Of a stretch of DNA of 25,716 nt, positions 1 through 8,376 are shown one piece after another (positions within the stretch are counted from its first letter, which is position 1; each line of letters begins with the position of its first letter). The position numbers and the translations under genes are program-made. The stretch spans positions 1-25,716 of the forward strand of contig DFQQ01000009.1 of assembly GCA_002377855.1 (NCBI GenBank). The letters are read 5' to 3'. A model generated the notes under the pieces. The model was not told the DNA's origin, ran no database searches, and saw only the letters and a program-made list of their open reading frames with translations. This DNA comes from Acidovorax delafieldii. GTDB lineage: Bacteria; Pseudomonadota; Gammaproteobacteria; Burkholderiales; Burkholderiaceae_C.

Positions 1-107
1 TCTGAGGTATGTCGCTAATCAGGAAGAAATGCCATCCAGCCCTTTTGGGTAAAGCGCCGGAAGCTACAAAAACCGTAGCATATCGACCCGTTTCAGATCG
101 AGACAAC

Positions 108-260
108 CTAGCCCGGCAGGCGGTTCACCTCCGCGGTGATGTGCACCACTTCCTCGTGAATGCGCAGCTGCTGCTTGAAGTAGTCGGGGCCGACCGGCTG
201 GTCGGTAACCACGGAGACGATGCATGCGTATTTGCCTGCGCCCACGCGCCACACATGCAG
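108..260 (-). pseudogene. C-terminal remnant of a DmeF-like cation-efflux protein
   Basis: The minus strand encodes about 50 residues ending at a TAG (108-110) that read like the cytoplasmic C-terminus of DmeF-type cation diffusion facilitators: LHVWRVGAGKYACIVSVV, then a PxGPDYFK segment, then HEEVVHITAEVNRLPG. In full-length exporters (about 300-370 residues, inner membrane, export of Co/Ni and similar metals) this follows six transmembrane helices. Here the similarity stops at about position 260, and the same frame meets a TGA a few codons further upstream, so the membrane part is missing. The fragment cannot transport metal. It abuts an FrmR/RcnR-type regulator on the opposite strand, the usual partner of dmeF. 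The family call is from recalled motifs. The truncation is seen directly. Confidence 0.6.
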
Positions 261-517
261 GGGAAAAACAGCTTCTATCGCAGGTGCGCCGCCTCAAGGG
301 GCACCCGAGGCCTTGCAAAAAAGCGCTATCGGACAACAGCGAATGCCAGGCCGTGCTGCGGCAAATTGCGGCCATTCGCGGCGCGGTGAATGGCTGGATG
401 GCCGAAGTGCTGGAAGGCCACATTCGCAAACACCGGCGGCGGCCCGACACCGATCCCGCCCAACGCGGGAAGGACATGGCAGCGCTGGCATCCACGCTGC
501 AGTCGTATCTGAAATAG
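224..517 (+). CDS. FrmR/RcnR-family metal- or aldehyde-sensing repressor, damaged 5' end
   Basis: A 97-residue frame whose middle is typical of the all-helical CsoR/RcnR/FrmR repressors: KQLLSQVRRLKG, then a Cys in SECQAVLRQIAAIRGAVNG, then MAEVLEGHIRKH, and a C-terminal helix ending LQSYLK. The conserved Cys and the two His of the HIRKH region correspond to sensor ligands in this family. The first dozen residues (from the ATG at 224) do not look like a family N-terminus, and homology starts only at about 262, exactly where the opposite-strand exporter fragment ends. The native start therefore seems to have been lost. Residues about 26-33 fit the family better in another frame, suggesting paired indels. 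Together with the exporter remnant this looks like a ruined dmeRF-type locus. It could still be translated, but I would not assume function. Confidence 0.6.
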   Translation: MRICLRPRATHAGEKQLLSQVRRLKGHPRPCKKALSDNSECQAVLRQIAAIRGAVNGWMAEVLEGHIRKHRRRPDTDPAQRGKDMAALASTLQSYLK

Positions 518-611
518 CGAGGCGGCTGCCTGCCGCAGTTGGTGCGGGGCGCGGCCTTTGCACTGCTGCCCGAAAGGGGTTGAGCTGCCGCACCGCCCGG
601 CGGCGGCCTCG

Positions 612-637
612 CCACCCCGGCCCGTCCACCGGGGTGG
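612..637 (-). terminator. Inverted repeat just after prpE, possible terminator
   Basis: A perfect 9-bp inverted repeat, CCACCCCGG and CCGGGGTGG, is separated by 8 nt and lies directly after the prpE stop codon (638-640). No clear T-tract follows on the minus strand, so intrinsic termination is only likely. It may instead be an mRNA 3'-end stabilising hairpin. Confidence 0.4.
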
Positions 638-2530
638 TTATCCGACCAGATCCCGCACCTGCTGCAGCGCGGCCGGGTCGTCCATCGTGGTCAGATCACC
701 CGGGTCACGGCGTTCAGCCACAGCCTGAAGCGCGCGGCGCAGCAGCTTACCGCTGCGAGTTTTGGGCAGCACGTTCACAAAGTACACGCGCGAAGGCCGG
801 GCCACCGCGCCGAGCTGGTGGTCCACCTGCTTCATCACCTCGCCTTCGAGCTTCAGGCGGGCCGCTTCTGAGTCGAGCCCCGAGGCATCCTTGGCCACCG
901 CAAACGCCATGGCCACCTGCCCTTTGAGCTGGTCGGCCACGCCCACCACGGCCACTTCGGCAATGTTGGGGTGTGAGGAAATGCTCTCCTCGATTTCACG
1001 CGTACCAAGGCGGTGGCCAGCCACGTTGATCACGTCGTCGGTACGGCCCAGGATGAAGTGGTAGCCATCGGCATCACGGATCCCCCAGTCAAACGTGCTG
1101 TACAGCAAGCGGCCCGGGATGCTCTTCCAGTAGGTATTGACGAAACGAGCGTCATCGCGCCAGACGGTTTGCATGCAACCGGGTGGCAGGGGGCCTTCGA
1201 TTCCCACCACGCCCTTCTGGTTGGGGCCGGTCAATTCTTCACCAGTGGATTCGTCAACGATCTTCACCGCGTAGCCGTACATGGCTTTGCCAGGGCTGCC
1301 AAAGCGGGTGGTTTGCTGCTCCACACCGTTGGCCAGCGTCAGGATGGGCCAGCCGGTTTCGGTCTGCCAGTAGTTGTCGATGATTGGCACTGCCAGCGCA
1401 TCGCTGATCCACTGCGCCGTGGGCTCATCCAGCGGCTCACCCGCCAGCCACAGTGCCTTGAGGCTGGAGACATCGTACTTTTTGAGCCAGCAGGGGTCTT
1501 GCTTCTTGAGCACCCGCACGGCAGTGGGGGCCGAAAACATGTGCGTGACCTTGTACTTTTGCACAATGCTCCACCAAACCCCTGCGTCGGGCCGGGTTGG
1601 CAGGCCCTCGTACATGATGGTGGTCATGCCCGCGATCAATGGGCCGTAAATGATGTAGCTGTGTCCCACCACCCAACCGATATCGCTGGTGGCAAAGTAG
1701 GTCTGGCCAGCTTGCGCATCGAAAATGTGCTTCATGCTGGCCGCCAACGCCACGGTGTAGCCGCCGGTATCGCGCTGCACGCCCTTGGGTTTGCCGGTGG
1801 TCCCGCTGGTGTAGAGGGTGTAGCTGGGATGCGTGGATTCGACCCATTCGCAGGGTACGCTGGCGTTCAAATGCTGTTCACGCAGGCTGGCCCAGTCATG
1901 GTCCCGCCCGGCTTGCAGATCCATGGGCGCAAGGCCCCGGTTGACCATGAGCACCGCTGCGGGCTTGTGCGCGGAAAGGGCAATGGCCTCGTCCAGCAAT
2001 GGCTTGTAAGGCACCACCTTGCCACCGCGCGAGCCCGCATCGGCGCTGACAATCGCCACGGGTTCCGCGTCTTCGATGCGCGATGCAAGCGAGCCCGAGG
2101 CAAATCCTCCAAACACCACAGAGTGCAGCGCGCCAATGCGCACACATGCGAGCATGGCAAAGGCCGCTTCGGCAATCATGGGCATGTAGATCAGAACCCG
2201 ATCGCCCTTCTTGACGCCCAAGCCCTGCAAGGTGGCGGCCATGCGCTGCACTTCGGCATGCAGTTCAGCAAAGCTGTAGCTTCGTTCGGTTTCGGTTTCT
2301 GTGGAAATGGCCACCAGGGCGGGCTGATCGGCTCTGGCCTTGAGATGCCGATCCACCGCGTTGTGGCAAAGGTTGGTAGTGCCGCCGACAAACCACTTGG
2401 CAAATGGCGGGTTGCTGTAGTCGCAAACCTGCTGGGGTGGCGTGTGCCAGTCAATCAGTTCCGCCTGCTCGCCCCAGAAGGCATCGCGGTGATCGATGGA
2501 GTGGCGGTAAAAGTCAGCATAGCGGGTCAT
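638..2530 (-). CDS. prpE: Propionate-CoA ligase (propionyl-CoA synthetase)
   Basis: A 630-residue ANL-superfamily acyl-CoA synthetase that activates propionate with ATP and CoA to propionyl-CoA, the entry to the 2-methylcitrate cycle, in the cytoplasm. The N-terminus MTRYADFYRHSIDHRDAFW is the acetyl/propionyl-CoA synthetase N-terminal domain. The P-loop-like motif TSGTTGKPKGVQRDTGGY (about residues 238-255) is the PrpE rather than Acs version. The A8 hinge region GRTDDVINVAGHRLGT and the C-terminal acetylatable lysine motif PKTRSGKLLRR (about 590) are intact. I chose the ATG at 2530 rather than the longer frame to 2587 because AAGGAG sits 8 nt upstream and the length then matches the family. 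The 240 bp upstream include an AT-rich patch (about 2655-2676) that could hold its promoter. No prpB/C/acnD genes are adjacent. An acetate-preferring enzyme is possible but less likely. Confidence 0.93.
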   Translation of the reverse strand: MTRYADFYRHSIDHRDAFWGEQAELIDWHTPPQQVCDYSNPPFAKWFVGGTTNLCHNAVDRHLKARADQPALVAISTETETERSYSFAELHAEVQRMAATLQGLGVKKGDRVLIYMPMIAEAAFAMLACVRIGALHSVVFGGFASGSLASRIEDAEPVAIVSADAGSRGGKVVPYKPLLDEAIALSAHKPAAVLMVNRGLAPMDLQAGRDHDWASLREQHLNASVPCEWVESTHPSYTLYTSGTTGKPKGVQRDTGGYTVALAASMKHIFDAQAGQTYFATSDIGWVVGHSYIIYGPLIAGMTTIMYEGLPTRPDAGVWWSIVQKYKVTHMFSAPTAVRVLKKQDPCWLKKYDVSSLKALWLAGEPLDEPTAQWISDALAVPIIDNYWQTETGWPILTLANGVEQQTTRFGSPGKAMYGYAVKIVDESTGEELTGPNQKGVVGIEGPLPPGCMQTVWRDDARFVNTYWKSIPGRLLYSTFDWGIRDADGYHFILGRTDDVINVAGHRLGTREIEESISSHPNIAEVAVVGVADQLKGQVAMAFAVAKDASGLDSEAARLKLEGEVMKQVDHQLGAVARPSRVYFVNVLPKTRSGKLLRRALQAVAERRDPGDLTTMDDPAALQQVRDLVG

Positions 2531-2769
2531 TGGCTTGTCTCCTTGCATCTCACAATCTGGACCAAGGTGGAGTGCGTTCAGCCGCACCTTCTGCGTGTTC
2601 GATCTACAGCCGGCCGGACCTTTCAGGCGTCGACAGCAATCTCACCCTGGTTTTGAATTCATAATTATTCATAACGTGCTTGCGGCAAGCTGACGCAGGT
2701 TCTTGATTGGTGCACCCTCCCCCCCACGTCGCGTCGTCGCCCCTTCCGAAACGCCCGCCCCTTGCTTGG

Positions 2770-5700
2770 TTACGAGCCCCGGCGGTCGTCAGCGCTGTTG
2801 TATTCAAGTACCAGCTGTTCAAATTCGGCTGCGGGAATGGGCTTGCTCAACAGGTAGCCCTGCCAGCAGTGGCAATGGTTGCGCGCGAGGAAGGCGCGCT
2901 GCTCCTCGGTCTCCACACCCTCTGCGATCACACTCAAGCCCAGGCTGGTGGCCAGGGCGACCACGGTGCGTGCAATAGCCGCATCGTTGGGGTCGGTCAG
3001 CACATCGCGCACAAAACTCTGATCGATTTTCAGCTGGTTCAGCGGTAAGCGCTTCAGATACGCCAGCGATGAATAACCGGTACCAAAGTCGTCCAGTGAA
3101 AAGCCCACGCCATAACTCTTGAGGGTGGCCATCTTCGCAATGGTGTCCTCCACATCCGCAAGCAGCAGGCCTTCCGTCATCTCCAGTTTCAGGCGGCTAC
3201 CTTCGGCGCCGGTTCGGGCCAGGGCGGCCAGAACCTGCGGCACAAAGCCACTCTGGTGGAACTGGCGCGGGCTCACGTTCACTGCCAGGGTCAACTCTGC
3301 CAGAACGGGTTGCTGCGCCCACAGTGCCAGTCGCTGACATGCCACCTGCAGAGCCCATTCGCCAATGGGCAGGATCAAGCCCGACTCCTCCGCCAACGGA
3401 ATGAACTCGGCTGGAGACACAAACCCGTCGCGTGGGTGACGCCAGCGCAACAGGGCTTCTGCACCGGTGATGCGGCCGTTGTCCACCTGTGGCTGGTAGT
3501 ACAGCTCGAACTGCCCTTGTGCCAACCCCGCCCGCATGTCCAACTCCAGCGCGGCGCGTGCGCTCACAGCCGCCTGCATCTGCGGGTCATAAAAGCGCAG
3601 GGTGTCCCGCCCCGCAGATTTCGCCTGGTACATCGCCAAATCGGCCCGCTTGAGCAGCTCGTCCACCGTTTCGCGCATGCCACTGAAAATAGTGATCCCC
3701 ATGCTCAAGGAGCTGTGGTGCATCTCGCCATCCAGCATGTACGGTTCACGCAGCGCATGCAGTACCTTTTGGGCAGCCTCTTCGGCCCGCGCCGCAGCTT
3801 CTTCCGGGGTGTCCCCCAGGTCTTCCAGCACCACCACAAACTCGTCACCGCCCTGCCGGGCCACCGTGTCGTCCTCATGCACACAGGCCCGCAGACGGTG
3901 CGATACCTGCAGCAGCAAGGTGTCGCCGCGGTCATGGCCCTGGGTCTCATTCAAGGTCTTGAAATTGTCCAGGTCCAGTAGCAACAAGGCTCCGCTGCGT
4001 TGGTGGCGTGCACTGGTGGCCAGTGCCTGCTGCAGGCGATCCAGAAGCAGGCGGCGGTTGGGCAAGCGGGTCAGCGGATCGTAGAAAGCCAGGTAGCGAA
4101 TTTCCTCCTCGGCCGCCTTGCGCTGGCTCAGGTCCACCATGGTCAGGAGGTGGTCTTGCCCCACCAGCACGCCTGCTATCTCCACCGTGCGCTGCTGCCC
4201 GTCCTGGCAACGGATGGAATACTCGGCCGCTTCAATCGTTCCGTCCGACTTGCGTGCTTGCTCCAGCGCCTTGCCCCAGGCAGCGCGGTGGCGCGCCCGA
4301 AGCTCAGCGTCGGGGTACGCCAGGAGCCACCATTGCTCTGCCGTAGGGAGATCTTCCTCGGTGTACCCGCATATCTGCACAAAACGCTCGTTGCGAAAAC
4401 TCATCCGCCCATCACGCTGCACAAGGCACAAACCCACCGGCAGGCGCTGCAAGATATTGAGCAGCCGCTGCTCATTGCTCCGCAACGTCTCCTCCATCTG
4501 CTTGCGTGCCGTAATGTCCTGCACCATGGCGATGTGGTAGTCAGGGGTCGAGCCCAGGGACCACATCGGTGTCACCGTGAGGTCGACCCACACCTCAGCG
4601 CCGTTTTTGTGGAAATAGCGCTTCTCGATGCGAAATTCCGCAATGTCGCCGGCCTTCAGGCGCTCCATCTGCGCAAACCCGGCCGGTTGGTCGTCAGGGT
4701 GGCTGATATCGCGCAAACTGCGGCCCTGCAGCTCCTGCGGGCTGTACCCAATGATGTCGCAGTACCGTTGGTTGATGCGCTGAATCAAGCCCGTGTGGGA
4801 GTCGATCTGCGCAACCCCCACCGCCGCCTGGTTGAACAACGCGCGAAATCGCTCTTCACTTTCGCGCCGTGCTTCGTCAGAAACGTGGGCTCGCGCCAGG
4901 GCACTGGTGCGCTGGCGCACCAGCAGCGCGACCAGCAAGCCCAGCAGCGCCGATACCAGCGCCCCGGCCCCGCCGGCGATCCAGGGCAGGCGCTGCTCTG
5001 ACGGCGACAGGAGTGAGTGCGTGGGCTGGAACGTGAGACGCCACCGACGGTCGTGCACCACCAGCTCCTTGGTCATGGCGGGAGCCCCTGGCAACGGCAC
5101 CGCGGTGGGCTCCAGCAGGGGTCGAACGGCCCGGTCATTTGCTTCGGGGCGTACCGATCCGGCGTCCTCCATCGCTACCGACAGCCCATGCAGGTAGCCC
5201 TGCGCCTCCAGGGCCCGCACCATGTCGTAGACCCGAATCGTCGCCGCTACCGCCCCCAGGAACGGGCGCTTGGCAAAGTCACCCGACCCGGGCCCACCAA
5301 AGACAGGGATGCGAATGACGAAACCGATCCGGTGATCGCGCTCCTGCATCAGATCGAAGGGTGCCGATGCCACAGGGCGGCCGCTATCGCGGCTGTAGTG
5401 CATCGAAGCCAGATTGGGCGGCTGCGCACTGATGTCGAGCCCGAGCATTTCGGCATTGCCTTGCATGGGCCAGATGTAGTGCACGACAAAATACTCGTCG
5501 CGCTCTCCGGCAGGGCGCACCGTAAATTCCGCACCCCGCCCATTGCCAAGCGATGGATCGCTGCGGACAGACTCCTCATACGAGGCTTTGACTTCGCGCG
5601 CCACCCGTTTGGTGAATGCCAGGTTGCGTACGCCGGGGTAGCGGCGCACTGCGTCCAGCTCTGTCGCCACCCTCTCAAATTCCGCGCGGCCCAGCGAGGG

Positions 5701-6015
5701 ATTCAGGGAAAACAGGCTGTGCAAGCCGTACACGATTTCGGTGTTCGCGGCCACGCGCTGATCCAAGGCGTCCGTGAAGGCCCGCGCCTCCTGGGTGAAC
5801 CGCGTTTGCTCGATGATGCCCAGGGATTGCATTTGCTGACGCGCAATTCCATAGCTGGCAGCAAAGCCCGCCAGCGCCACGGCCGAGCCGGCAAGCCAGT
5901 GGCGATAGCTACCATGAGGAATGAACGAAAGCATGTGGATGAATGCGTAGAACCTGCGCCAGCGGATGCGCTGGGCGTGGGGCGGCGAAGGCAGGTATCC
6001 CGCATTTTGCTTCAT
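2770..6015 (-). CDS. Membrane CHASE-PAS-PAS-GGDEF-EAL cyclic-di-GMP protein
   Basis: About 1081 residues. One transmembrane helix near residues 40-60 precedes a periplasmic CHASE domain (about 85-270; motif PGVRNLAF) and is followed by a second helix near 345-367. Two PAS domains (about 385-510 and 515-635), a GGDEF domain (about 640-810) and an EAL domain (about 825-1070) follow. GGDEF is intact, but the residue where the inhibitory RxxD site needs Arg is His (HEDD). EAL catalytic signatures are present: EALLRW, KLEMTEGLLL, DDFGTGYSSL and VIAEGVET. The protein probably both makes and degrades c-di-GMP, or uses GGDEF to regulate the phosphodiesterase, in response to a periplasmic ligand. The frame can extend to a TTG at 6027. 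I prefer the ATG at 6015, though no strong ribosome site is visible for either. It is divergent from another GGDEF gene. Confidence 0.9.
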   Translation of the reverse strand: MKQNAGYLPSPPHAQRIRWRRFYAFIHMLSFIPHGSYRHWLAGSAVALAGFAASYGIARQQMQSLGIIEQTRFTQEARAFTDALDQRVAANTEIVYGLHSLFSLNPSLGRAEFERVATELDAVRRYPGVRNLAFTKRVAREVKASYEESVRSDPSLGNGRGAEFTVRPAGERDEYFVVHYIWPMQGNAEMLGLDISAQPPNLASMHYSRDSGRPVASAPFDLMQERDHRIGFVIRIPVFGGPGSGDFAKRPFLGAVAATIRVYDMVRALEAQGYLHGLSVAMEDAGSVRPEANDRAVRPLLEPTAVPLPGAPAMTKELVVHDRRWRLTFQPTHSLLSPSEQRLPWIAGGAGALVSALLGLLVALLVRQRTSALARAHVSDEARRESEERFRALFNQAAVGVAQIDSHTGLIQRINQRYCDIIGYSPQELQGRSLRDISHPDDQPAGFAQMERLKAGDIAEFRIEKRYFHKNGAEVWVDLTVTPMWSLGSTPDYHIAMVQDITARKQMEETLRSNEQRLLNILQRLPVGLCLVQRDGRMSFRNERFVQICGYTEEDLPTAEQWWLLAYPDAELRARHRAAWGKALEQARKSDGTIEAAEYSIRCQDGQQRTVEIAGVLVGQDHLLTMVDLSQRKAAEEEIRYLAFYDPLTRLPNRRLLLDRLQQALATSARHQRSGALLLLDLDNFKTLNETQGHDRGDTLLLQVSHRLRACVHEDDTVARQGGDEFVVVLEDLGDTPEEAAARAEEAAQKVLHALREPYMLDGEMHHSSLSMGITIFSGMRETVDELLKRADLAMYQAKSAGRDTLRFYDPQMQAAVSARAALELDMRAGLAQGQFELYYQPQVDNGRITGAEALLRWRHPRDGFVSPAEFIPLAEESGLILPIGEWALQVACQRLALWAQQPVLAELTLAVNVSPRQFHQSGFVPQVLAALARTGAEGSRLKLEMTEGLLLADVEDTIAKMATLKSYGVGFSLDDFGTGYSSLAYLKRLPLNQLKIDQSFVRDVLTDPNDAAIARTVVALATSLGLSVIAEGVETEEQRAFLARNHCHCWQGYLLSKPIPAAEFEQLVLEYNSADDRRGS

Positions 6016-6077
6016 CCTGGTCAACAATCGGTTACTGCAAGGGAAAGTACTGATATCGGGGACGGAGCCTTGACCCT

Positions 6078-6110
6078 AAAGCGCAAGCAGCTATCTTATT
6101 TATAGCAATC
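6078..6110. repeat. Possible fragment of the dispersed palindromic repeat
   Basis: Between the two divergent GGDEF genes lies AGCGC-AA-GCAGCTATC followed by TTATTT and TAGC. The repeat copy inside purL (minus orientation) reads AGCGC-CG-GTAGCTATC, six bases, then GTAGC. The order and spacing of AGCGC, AGCTATC and TAGC agree. Only about half of a full element is present, so this is a weak call. Confidence 0.3.
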
Positions 6111-6238
6111 AGCCACACCCCGGAGCGTGAGCAAACTGTCTCCTTTTGACGAAGTCCTCAGGCACTGGTCTTAGCGAGCGTTCCGGGGTCAAAATGGAAG
6201 TACATCCTCTTGTGGCCCCGTTGTGCGTTCGATCAACC

Positions 6239-6273
6239 TCGCGATGGCGCGGTAACCGAATCCATCGCGATGG
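6239..6273. promoter_or_regulatory. Palindromic motif just upstream of the GGDEF start
   Basis: TCGCGATGG at 6239-6247 is repeated at 6265-6273. The second copy lies inside a perfect 12-bp palindrome, CCATCGCGATGG (6262-6273), ending 10 nt before the preferred ATG at 6284. The first copy and the palindrome's left arm also form a 9-bp inverted repeat with a 14-nt loop. This is where a ribosome site is expected and none is visible. It could be an operator or an RNA hairpin gating translation. Its role is inference. Confidence 0.3.
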
Positions 6274-6283
6274 GTCCAACGCC

Positions 6284-7654
6284 ATGCAAAGTATCTCGGC
6301 CCAGAACGTAGTGGATCTTTTGCTCGACGCCGTCTGCGTTGTGGACGCAGACAGCCGAGTGGTCTTTGTGAGCCCTGCGTTTGAACGAATTTTTGGCTAC
6401 ACACCCGAGGAAGCAGTGGGAATGCGGATGCTGGACCTCGTTCATCCCGGCGACCTTAGCGCAACAGAACAACAGGTTCAGCGTGTGATGAGCGGAAGTC
6501 CGCAGCTGCAGTTCGAGAATCGCTACGTTCGCAAGGACGGCGCCATTGTCGACATCCTCTGGACAGCGCGGTGGCTACCCGACCGCCAATTGCGCGTAGC
6601 AGTGGCCCATGACATCACACAGCGCAAGCGCACCGAATCCATGCATGCCGCGATGTACGCCATTTCGGCCGCCGCCCACACTGCAGCCGGCTTACCGGAG
6701 CTACTGGAGCAAATCCACCACATCATTGCGGACCGTATCGCTCACGTCGCTTTCTCGGTGGCGTTGCGCGACCAGCATGGAACGGTCGGCGTAAGGTACC
6801 GCGCTGCTCCAGGCAGTGTTGAGCAAGCATCCCCGATACATCGACAGGAAGAGGCATGGTGCGCCGAGGTCATGCGCCAAGGCACCAGCATGCGTCGCAC
6901 GTTGCAGGGCTCTGCCACCGATCTGCGGACAGACCCCGAGGCACTTTATTGGTTGGGTGTGCCGCTGCCCGCCACAGACCAGCCGCTCGGCGCACTGATG
7001 CTGCAAGGCCGAGTGGGACGCGACAACCAGAGCGAACAGGCCCGGGAACTGCTCGAGTTTGTGGCGGCACAAGTGGCAATGGTGATCGAACGCACGCAAA
7101 TGCATGAGCGCTTGCGCCACATGGCCCAATACGACCAGTTGACCCGTCTTCCCAACCGAGCGCTGTTTTATGACCGCCTGCAGATTGCGGTAGCCCGGGC
7201 CCGTCGCGAGCAAACGCAGCTTGCCCTGCTCTTCATTGACCTGGATCGCTTCAAGGAAGTGAACGATACCCTCGGCCACACCATGGGCGACCGGCTGTTG
7301 CAAGGCGTAGCGCAGCGCTTGCAAGATTGCGTGCGCGGCTCAGACACGGTTGCCCGGCTCGGGGGAGACGAATTTGTGGTGCTGCTGGAGGGGATGCCCT
7401 GTGGCGAATCGCCAGAACCCATGGCCCAAAAGATGCTGACGGCGTTTTCCCAACCGTTTGAGTTGGAGCGAACAACGCTGCACATTCAACCCAGCATCGG
7501 CATCGCCCTGTACCCCGACCATGGAACGCATGAAAGCGTGCTTCTCAGCAGGGCCGACGAGGCCATGTATACCGCCAAGCGAGGTGGGGGCAATCGATCA
7601 TTCCTGTACCCTGGAGGCCTGGGTGGGCAGTGCGATGCGCCGCCCCTCAATTGA
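6284..7654 (+). CDS. PAS-GAF-GGDEF diguanylate cyclase
   Basis: A 456-residue soluble protein. It has a PAS domain at about residues 8-115 (VVFVSPAFERIFGYTPEEA, ending VAHDITQRK), a GAF-like domain at about 125-270 (VPLPATDQPLGALML near its end), and a GGDEF domain from about 280 (YDQLTRLPNRALFYDR). The active-site motif is RLGGDEFVVLLEG, and the upstream RGSD fits the inhibitory RxxD product-binding site. It should therefore be an active, feedback-inhibited diguanylate cyclase making c-di-GMP from two GTP. No EAL domain and no membrane helix are present. The frame stays open to an ATG at 6146, but the first 46 residues look unlike protein of this family and the PAS domain starts just after the ATG at 6284, so I chose that. 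The 6194 ATG is an alternative. It is divergent from the membrane GGDEF-EAL gene. Confidence 0.88.
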   Translation: MQSISAQNVVDLLLDAVCVVDADSRVVFVSPAFERIFGYTPEEAVGMRMLDLVHPGDLSATEQQVQRVMSGSPQLQFENRYVRKDGAIVDILWTARWLPDRQLRVAVAHDITQRKRTESMHAAMYAISAAAHTAAGLPELLEQIHHIIADRIAHVAFSVALRDQHGTVGVRYRAAPGSVEQASPIHRQEEAWCAEVMRQGTSMRRTLQGSATDLRTDPEALYWLGVPLPATDQPLGALMLQGRVGRDNQSEQARELLEFVAAQVAMVIERTQMHERLRHMAQYDQLTRLPNRALFYDRLQIAVARARREQTQLALLFIDLDRFKEVNDTLGHTMGDRLLQGVAQRLQDCVRGSDTVARLGGDEFVVLLEGMPCGESPEPMAQKMLTAFSQPFELERTTLHIQPSIGIALYPDHGTHESVLLSRADEAMYTAKRGGGNRSFLYPGGLGGQCDAPPLN

Positions 7655-7804
7655 CGGGCGCGGCAACACGGCGGCCCGCTGCTTGATCACTTCGCGGGCG
7701 CGCGGCAAGGAAGCGCACCACTCAGCAGGTCTTTTTGATTTGGTGTCGAAAGCCGTGACCCGCACTCCGATGTGCCACGCTACCCACGTTTATCCAAACA
7801 CGCC

Positions 7805-8272
7805 ATGACCGATACAGCCCTCAAACTCATCCATGTGCTCGCCACGATTTTGTGGCTGGGCGGAATGTTTTTTGCCCACTTTTGCCTGCGCCCTGCAGCA
7901 CAGACGCTAGAGCCGCCGGCACGGATCGAATTGATGCACGGCGTGCTGCGGCGCTTTTTTGTTTTCGTCTTTGTGGCCGTGGTCGCCCTTGTTGCATCGG
8001 GTATCTGGATGGTGGGCCGCACTGCCCGGCAAACCGTGCAATCAGGCGGTCACTTCAGCCTTCCACTCGACTGGGCCCTGATGGTTTTGCTAGGCCTAGT
8101 GATGACCGGCATTTTTGGCTACATACGACTGGTGCTGTTTCGCCAGTTGACGCAGGCGAAGGCAGCTCAGAACTGGCCGAGCGCAGGCGCAGTGATGGGG
8201 AGCATCAAAACCTGGGTCGCAGCCAACTTGGCTTTGGGAGTGGCCACCGTCGCAATTGTCATTTTGCTCTGA
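7805..8272 (+). CDS. CopD-like four-helix integral membrane protein
   Basis: 155 residues with four hydrophobic segments, at about 8-27, 55-75, 92-117 and 137-154. The opening KLIHVLATILWLGGMFFAH, with His in helix 1 and the WLGGMFF turn, resembles the CopD superfamily of small membrane proteins linked to copper resistance or haem handling. Most such short versions have no established function. I start at the ATG at 7805 (MTDTALK) rather than 7772, because the longer form only adds a basic non-hydrophobic lead. No clear ribosome site is seen. It is followed by a VOC-fold gene 104 bp downstream on the same strand, possibly co-transcribed. Copper involvement is inference only. Confidence 0.72.
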   Translation: MTDTALKLIHVLATILWLGGMFFAHFCLRPAAQTLEPPARIELMHGVLRRFFVFVFVAVVALVASGIWMVGRTARQTVQSGGHFSLPLDWALMVLLGLVMTGIFGYIRLVLFRQLTQAKAAQNWPSAGAVMGSIKTWVAANLALGVATVAIVILL

Positions 8273-8376
8273 CTCTGCCCGGATGTTTCTCGCTGAGTAG
8301 CGACTCGAGGCCTCACAGCGGGGACTCGGTCCGCCCTCAGGCAGAATATTTCCATCCGCTGCCCCAGAGACACTCC

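Noticed and set aside
1013..2656. A 547-codon open frame on the plus strand opposite prpE
   Set aside because: Antisense shadow; no recognisable motif, and it overlaps prpE along nearly its whole length.
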